Assembly (NCBI RefSeq): GCF_014197535.1
Contig: NZ_JACIFV010000011.1
Span: forward strand, 62,001 to 126,000
Direction of reading: 5' to 3'
DNA: 64,000 nucleotides
Source of the DNA: Rhizobium aethiopicum
Lineage (GTDB): Bacteria; Pseudomonadota; Alphaproteobacteria; Rhizobiales; Rhizobiaceae
Shown: positions 60,884-64,000 of the stretch, piece by piece
Numbering within the stretch: position 1 is the stretch's first letter
Layout of the letters: each line of letters opens with the position of its first letter
Made by a program: the position numbers and the translations under genes
The notes under the pieces: model-generated
Told to the model about the DNA's origin: nothing
What the model saw: the letters and a program-made list of their open reading frames with translations, nothing else
Databases searched by the model: none

Positions 60884-63031
60884 TCACGACCTTGGCGCCC
60901 GCCATAATCGAGCGTAAGGGCCATCAGTTCTCACTAGGTCAGCGTGCTTTCCCTCCTCAATGACCCGCCCCTTGTCCAGGACCACAATATTGTCCGCCCC
61001 ACGAACGGTGCTCAACCGATGAGTGATGACTATGATGGTCTTCCCAGCGCGAGACAGATCCTCAACAACCCGCAGCACAAATTCTTCGGCTGCCGAGTCC
61101 AGAGAGGAGGTCGCTTCGTCAAGGATTAGAACGTCGGGATCCCGGTACAGGGCCCGAGCCAATGCGAGGCGCTGCTTCTCACCTCCGGAGAGGCGAACCC
61201 CGTTCTCGCCCAGATGGGCCTGGAACCGCCCGGGCCAGCGCTCGATGCACTCCCGCAGTCCTATTCGATCACAGATGCGTACGATCTTATCGAACTCCGG
61301 TTCGAACTCGCCCAGGGCGATGTTCTCGATCACGGAACCGGAGAAGACGTCTATCGATTGCGGTACTGCAGCCATGACCTTGTGCAGTGATGCGCTCGAG
61401 AAATCCTGGAGGGCATATTGGCCGATCCGAATGCATCCATCCTCAAGCTGGTAGACATTCTGCAGCAGAGCCGCAAGGGTGCTTTTGCCCGAGCCGCTCT
61501 CACCCACGACGGCCGTCAACTCTCCTTGGCGAAAGGAGACGCTTAGATCGCTGAAAACCTCCGCCTGCGCGCCATAGCGGAATGTGACGTTCTCCAGGCG
61601 AATATCTCCGAGATCGGTCTTCGTAGCATCGATGCCGCTGCTGCTTGCCGACTCCAGTTCAAAGATCTCGAAAAGTCTATCCGCCGCGATAAACGCGTCT
61701 TGAACGATCCGGTTGGTCTGGATCAGGCGGGCGACCGGCCGGGTGATATAGCCAAGCAACGTATAGCAGGACAGCAATTCGCCGGGCGTGACGGCCTGTT
61801 CGAGCGCAAGCGTGGTTCCAAACCACATCAGCACGATGGTGAACAGGACCGACAGCAACGTCGAGGCGTTGTCGCCGCAGATTGAGATCAGCCCGGAGCT
61901 GTAGACGGAATGCAGCATCTTTACGAAGCGGGTCTCCATTTTGAAGTTTGCGAAGCTCTCGACGCCGGAAGTCTTAATGGTGGAGACAGCTCCGAGTGAT
62001 TCTACCAGTTGCGCCTCGAGTTTGGCGTCATTTTCCATGATGACTCGTTGGAGATTTCGATTCATCCGATTGATGGCCCAATATACCAGGATGTACATTG
62101 GAATGGCGAGCGCCACGATCAAAGCAATATTCCAGGAATAGATGAACATCATTCCGAACGAGAACAGTATCATTAAAATGTCAACAAACATGTTTATCGA
62201 AACGTCGTTCAGGAAGCTCCTGATTTTCACAGCGTCGTTCATGCGCGACACGATTTCTCCCATGCGCATGCTATCGAAGAACTTCTGGGGCAGGGCCAGG
62301 ATGTGATTGTAATAGCCGAGGATCAAGCATACGTCGATCTTCTGCCCCGTCTGCAGGACGAGTCGGCCTCTTAGGAGGTTGATCAGGATCTGTATCGCTA
62401 GGATCAGCAGCATTGCGATGCTCATCAAGTTGAGCAGGTTGCGGTTTCCCGCTGGGATCACGTGATCAACGATCTTCTGAACGTAGATCGCCGTCGAGAG
62501 ACTGAGGACGGTCGTCACAAGAGCGCCGACGAGAGCCTGCGCCATCACCGTGCGGTGTGGCGCGAGTAGGCGGGCGAATCGGGCGAGGGGCGACGTGGTC
62601 TCGTCTCGACGATTGAATGTGTCTGCCGGAACCAGCAAAACCAGAACGCCGGTCCATTGCTCCATGAATTCCTGATGCGGCACTTTGCAGATTTCGCCCA
62701 AGGCCGGGTCCATGACGATGACCCACTTGGCGTCGATCGCATGGACCACTACGAAATGGTGCAGGTCCTCCTTGACGACGTGCGCGATAGCGGGCTTGGG
62801 GATCTTGTACAGGCTGTCGAAGCCACCTTTGACGCCTTTCGCGATGAAGCCCAGCTTCTGCGCCGCTTCCGTGAGCCCCAGCACACTCGTACCGGAGCGG
62901 TCGGTCGACGCATACTGGCGGATGCGCGCCAATGGCAACTTGTAGCCATAGAAGGCTGCGACAGATGCGAGGCTGGCGGCGCCGCAATCCGTGATGTCAC
63001 GCTGTTTGAACTTAATGGCCTTACTCGACAT
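60884..63031 (-). CDS. Peptidase-containing ABC exporter (C39 peptidase, membrane and ATPase domains, 715 aa)
   Basis: Residues 1-135 are a C39 peptidase domain with Gln10, Cys16 (QRDITDCGAASL), His92 (HFVVVH) and Asp108 (MDPALG), so the catalytic set is complete. Six membrane helices follow (about 165-440), then the ATPase with VGESGSGKST (Walker A), VRLSGGEKQRLALARAL (signature), DVLILDEATSSLD (Walker B) and ITHRLST. Such proteins cut a double-glycine-type leader and export the peptide. It lies 27 bp after the HlyD-like gene. No leader peptide gene was recognised nearby. Homologous systems export bacteriocins and NHLP-type RiPPs. Confidence 0.93.
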   Translation of the reverse strand: MSSKAIKFKQRDITDCGAASLASVAAFYGYKLPLARIRQYASTDRSGTSVLGLTEAAQKLGFIAKGVKGGFDSLYKIPKPAIAHVVKEDLHHFVVVHAIDAKWVIVMDPALGEICKVPHQEFMEQWTGVLVLLVPADTFNRRDETTSPLARFARLLAPHRTVMAQALVGALVTTVLSLSTAIYVQKIVDHVIPAGNRNLLNLMSIAMLLILAIQILINLLRGRLVLQTGQKIDVCLILGYYNHILALPQKFFDSMRMGEIVSRMNDAVKIRSFLNDVSINMFVDILMILFSFGMMFIYSWNIALIVALAIPMYILVYWAINRMNRNLQRVIMENDAKLEAQLVESLGAVSTIKTSGVESFANFKMETRFVKMLHSVYSSGLISICGDNASTLLSVLFTIVLMWFGTTLALEQAVTPGELLSCYTLLGYITRPVARLIQTNRIVQDAFIAADRLFEIFELESASSSGIDATKTDLGDIRLENVTFRYGAQAEVFSDLSVSFRQGELTAVVGESGSGKSTLAALLQNVYQLEDGCIRIGQYALQDFSSASLHKVMAAVPQSIDVFSGSVIENIALGEFEPEFDKIVRICDRIGLRECIERWPGRFQAHLGENGVRLSGGEKQRLALARALYRDPDVLILDEATSSLDSAAEEFVLRVVEDLSRAGKTIIVITHRLSTVRGADNIVVLDKGRVIEEGKHADLVRTDGPYARLWRAPRS

Positions 63032-63058
63032 GGAGGCTCGCTGGCTGTTGGGACAATA

Positions 63059-64000
63059 TTAGCGCCCCGCCAGCATCGGGTTGAGCCAATCGTCTGCCTC
63101 GTCGTAGAGCAGTTGCAGGAGAGTGCGATTGGCCAACAGAAAGCGAGCCCGCACGGTCATGCCTTTCTTCAGGTGGCCGATGGCCCCGCTTTTCAGCGCG
63201 AGTTCGCTGCGAGAGAGCGCGCACTGGACCTTGAAGACCGGGTTCCCGTCATGCAGAGTGAAGTCCTGCGCCACCTCGACCACCCTTGCTTTGATGACAC
63301 CCCATTGGTTGTAGTTAAAGGCATCCACTTGGAGCCGCACCGGCTGACCAGGCTGCACAAAGCCAATGTCGTTGGGGGAGACGTAGATTTCCGCCACCAG
63401 ATCGTCGTTCGGCGAGATCCAACCAACGGTTTGCCCGCTCTGCACGTAGCTTCCGTGCGCGAGGCCGGAGAACTGCTCGAGAGCACCCGATACTGGGGCG
63501 CGGATGCGGTGCAGGTCCCGTTCGTGCTCGAGCTGATGCAAGGTGGCCGTGAGTTCCTTTAAGCGCAGGTTAGCATCAAGGAGCTTCTGGTTCCAATCAG
63601 CGGTTTTGCGTCGCACGAGGATCTCGCCTTGGACCTCGATATTTTGGAGAGCGAAAGCCTTCTCGTCAACGGTCTTCGCCGGCGCCGCAGCAGCCGAGAC
63701 AAGTCGCTTTGCGCGGTCGAGTTCCGCCGCGGCGTTACTGCGCGCATTTTGGTTCTCGCGCAGCAAGTTGAGAAAATGCACCCTTTCAGCCGTCGCGGAT
63801 TCGGTTTGGAGGGGGGGCGAGACGCTGAGCCTTGCGCCGGAAGAAATCAGCGTTTGGAAGTCATGGGCAAGATCGCTCTTGGCATGAATGTCGGCTAAAA
63901 CCCCGCTGAGCTTTTCCTCGATTACATGATCGTCAAAGGCGATTATTTCCTTCCCCTTAGCAACGACATCGTTCTCAAAGGCAAGGACACGGGAGATGCG
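63059..64000 (-). CDS. HlyD-family periplasmic adaptor of the C39 exporter, 5' end outside window
   Basis: The visible part (about 314 residues) has the biotinyl-lipoyl-like half IAFDDHVIEEKLSGVLADIHAKSD, a long coiled-coil hairpin (LNLLRENQNARSNAAAELDRAKRL ... LRLKELTATLHQLEHERDLHRI), then RAPVSGALEQFSGLAHGSYVQSGQTVGWISPNDDLVAEIYVSPNDIGFVQPGQPVRLQVDAF. These are membrane-fusion-protein features. The N-terminal anchor is beyond 64000. It precedes and is co-directional with the exporter gene and should bridge it to an outer-membrane channel. Confidence 0.88.
   Translation of the reverse strand, partial: RISRVLAFENDVVAKGKEIIAFDDHVIEEKLSGVLADIHAKSDLAHDFQTLISSGARLSVSPPLQTESATAERVHFLNLLRENQNARSNAAAELDRAKRLVSAAAAPAKTVDEKAFALQNIEVQGEILVRRKTADWNQKLLDANLRLKELTATLHQLEHERDLHRIRAPVSGALEQFSGLAHGSYVQSGQTVGWISPNDDLVAEIYVSPNDIGFVQPGQPVRLQVDAFNYNQWGVIKARVVEVAQDFTLHDGNPVFKVQCALSRSELALKSGAIGHLKKGMTVRARFLLANRTLLQLLYDEADDWLNPMLAGR

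Overview
The window looks like part of a symbiotic plasmid (or a plasmid-derived symbiosis region) of a rhizobium, i.e. an alphaproteobacterium of the Rhizobium/Sinorhizobium/Mesorhizobium group. The reasons are a complete repABC replication module (42395-46007, minus strand), a decayed traI-type quorum-sensing gene beside it, two SyrB-like proteins, a nod box-like element upstream of a NolL/NodX-like acyltransferase, a nifX-associated DUF269 gene, a nifH relic, and rhizobial small families (DUF3606, DUF982, HWE histidine kinases). The species cannot be fixed from sequence alone.

Layout. 1-18 kb is accessory DNA with heavy gene decay. A usp gene, a GSU2403-type nucleotidyltransferase, SyrB-like proteins, an XRE regulator and several response regulators lie among frameshifted or truncated remains of a flavin/PLP-oxidase-like gene, a metal P-type ATPase, ligD, xthA, an MFS carrier, an HWE kinase and a DUF4142 gene. 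18.4-30 kb is a defence-like island: vapBC, a DUF2726 protein, a PD-(D/E)XK-like nuclease, a GIY-YIG/DUF5655 gene split by an intact IS66 element with an 8-bp target duplication, and a translationally coupled Fic plus giant NTPase pair. 30.7-37.2 kb holds a DUF4236/SH3 protein and the His-Xaa-Ser operon hxsDBCA, followed by a ClpP-like exported protein. 37.6-42.4 kb has a long hairpin, a serine recombinase and a nested IS scar with inverted copies of an IS3-type element around an IS4-type transposase. 42.4-47 kb is repABC with its antisense ctRNA, and traI carrying two in-frame amber codons.

47.4-53.4 kb is the most unusual part. A tight minus-strand operon encodes an adenine phosphoribosyltransferase-like enzyme, a radical SAM/SPASM maturase, two small unrecognised proteins, a PF14907-type nucleotidyltransferase and a PRPP synthetase paralogue. 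A zinc alcohol dehydrogenase converges on it. The set suggests a peptide or small molecule modified by radical chemistry and by a nucleotide or phosphoribosyl group. 53.4-64 kb contains symbiosis-linked genes (a phasin behind a sigma-54-type promoter, an aquaporin, the nod-box acyltransferase, nif remnants) and ends in a peptidase-C39 ABC exporter with its HlyD-type partner, which runs off the window. The exporter could serve one of the peptide systems, but nothing in the sequence proves that link.

There is no rRNA, no intact tRNA and no CRISPR array. Functional names come from recognised motifs and family memory; no database search was run.
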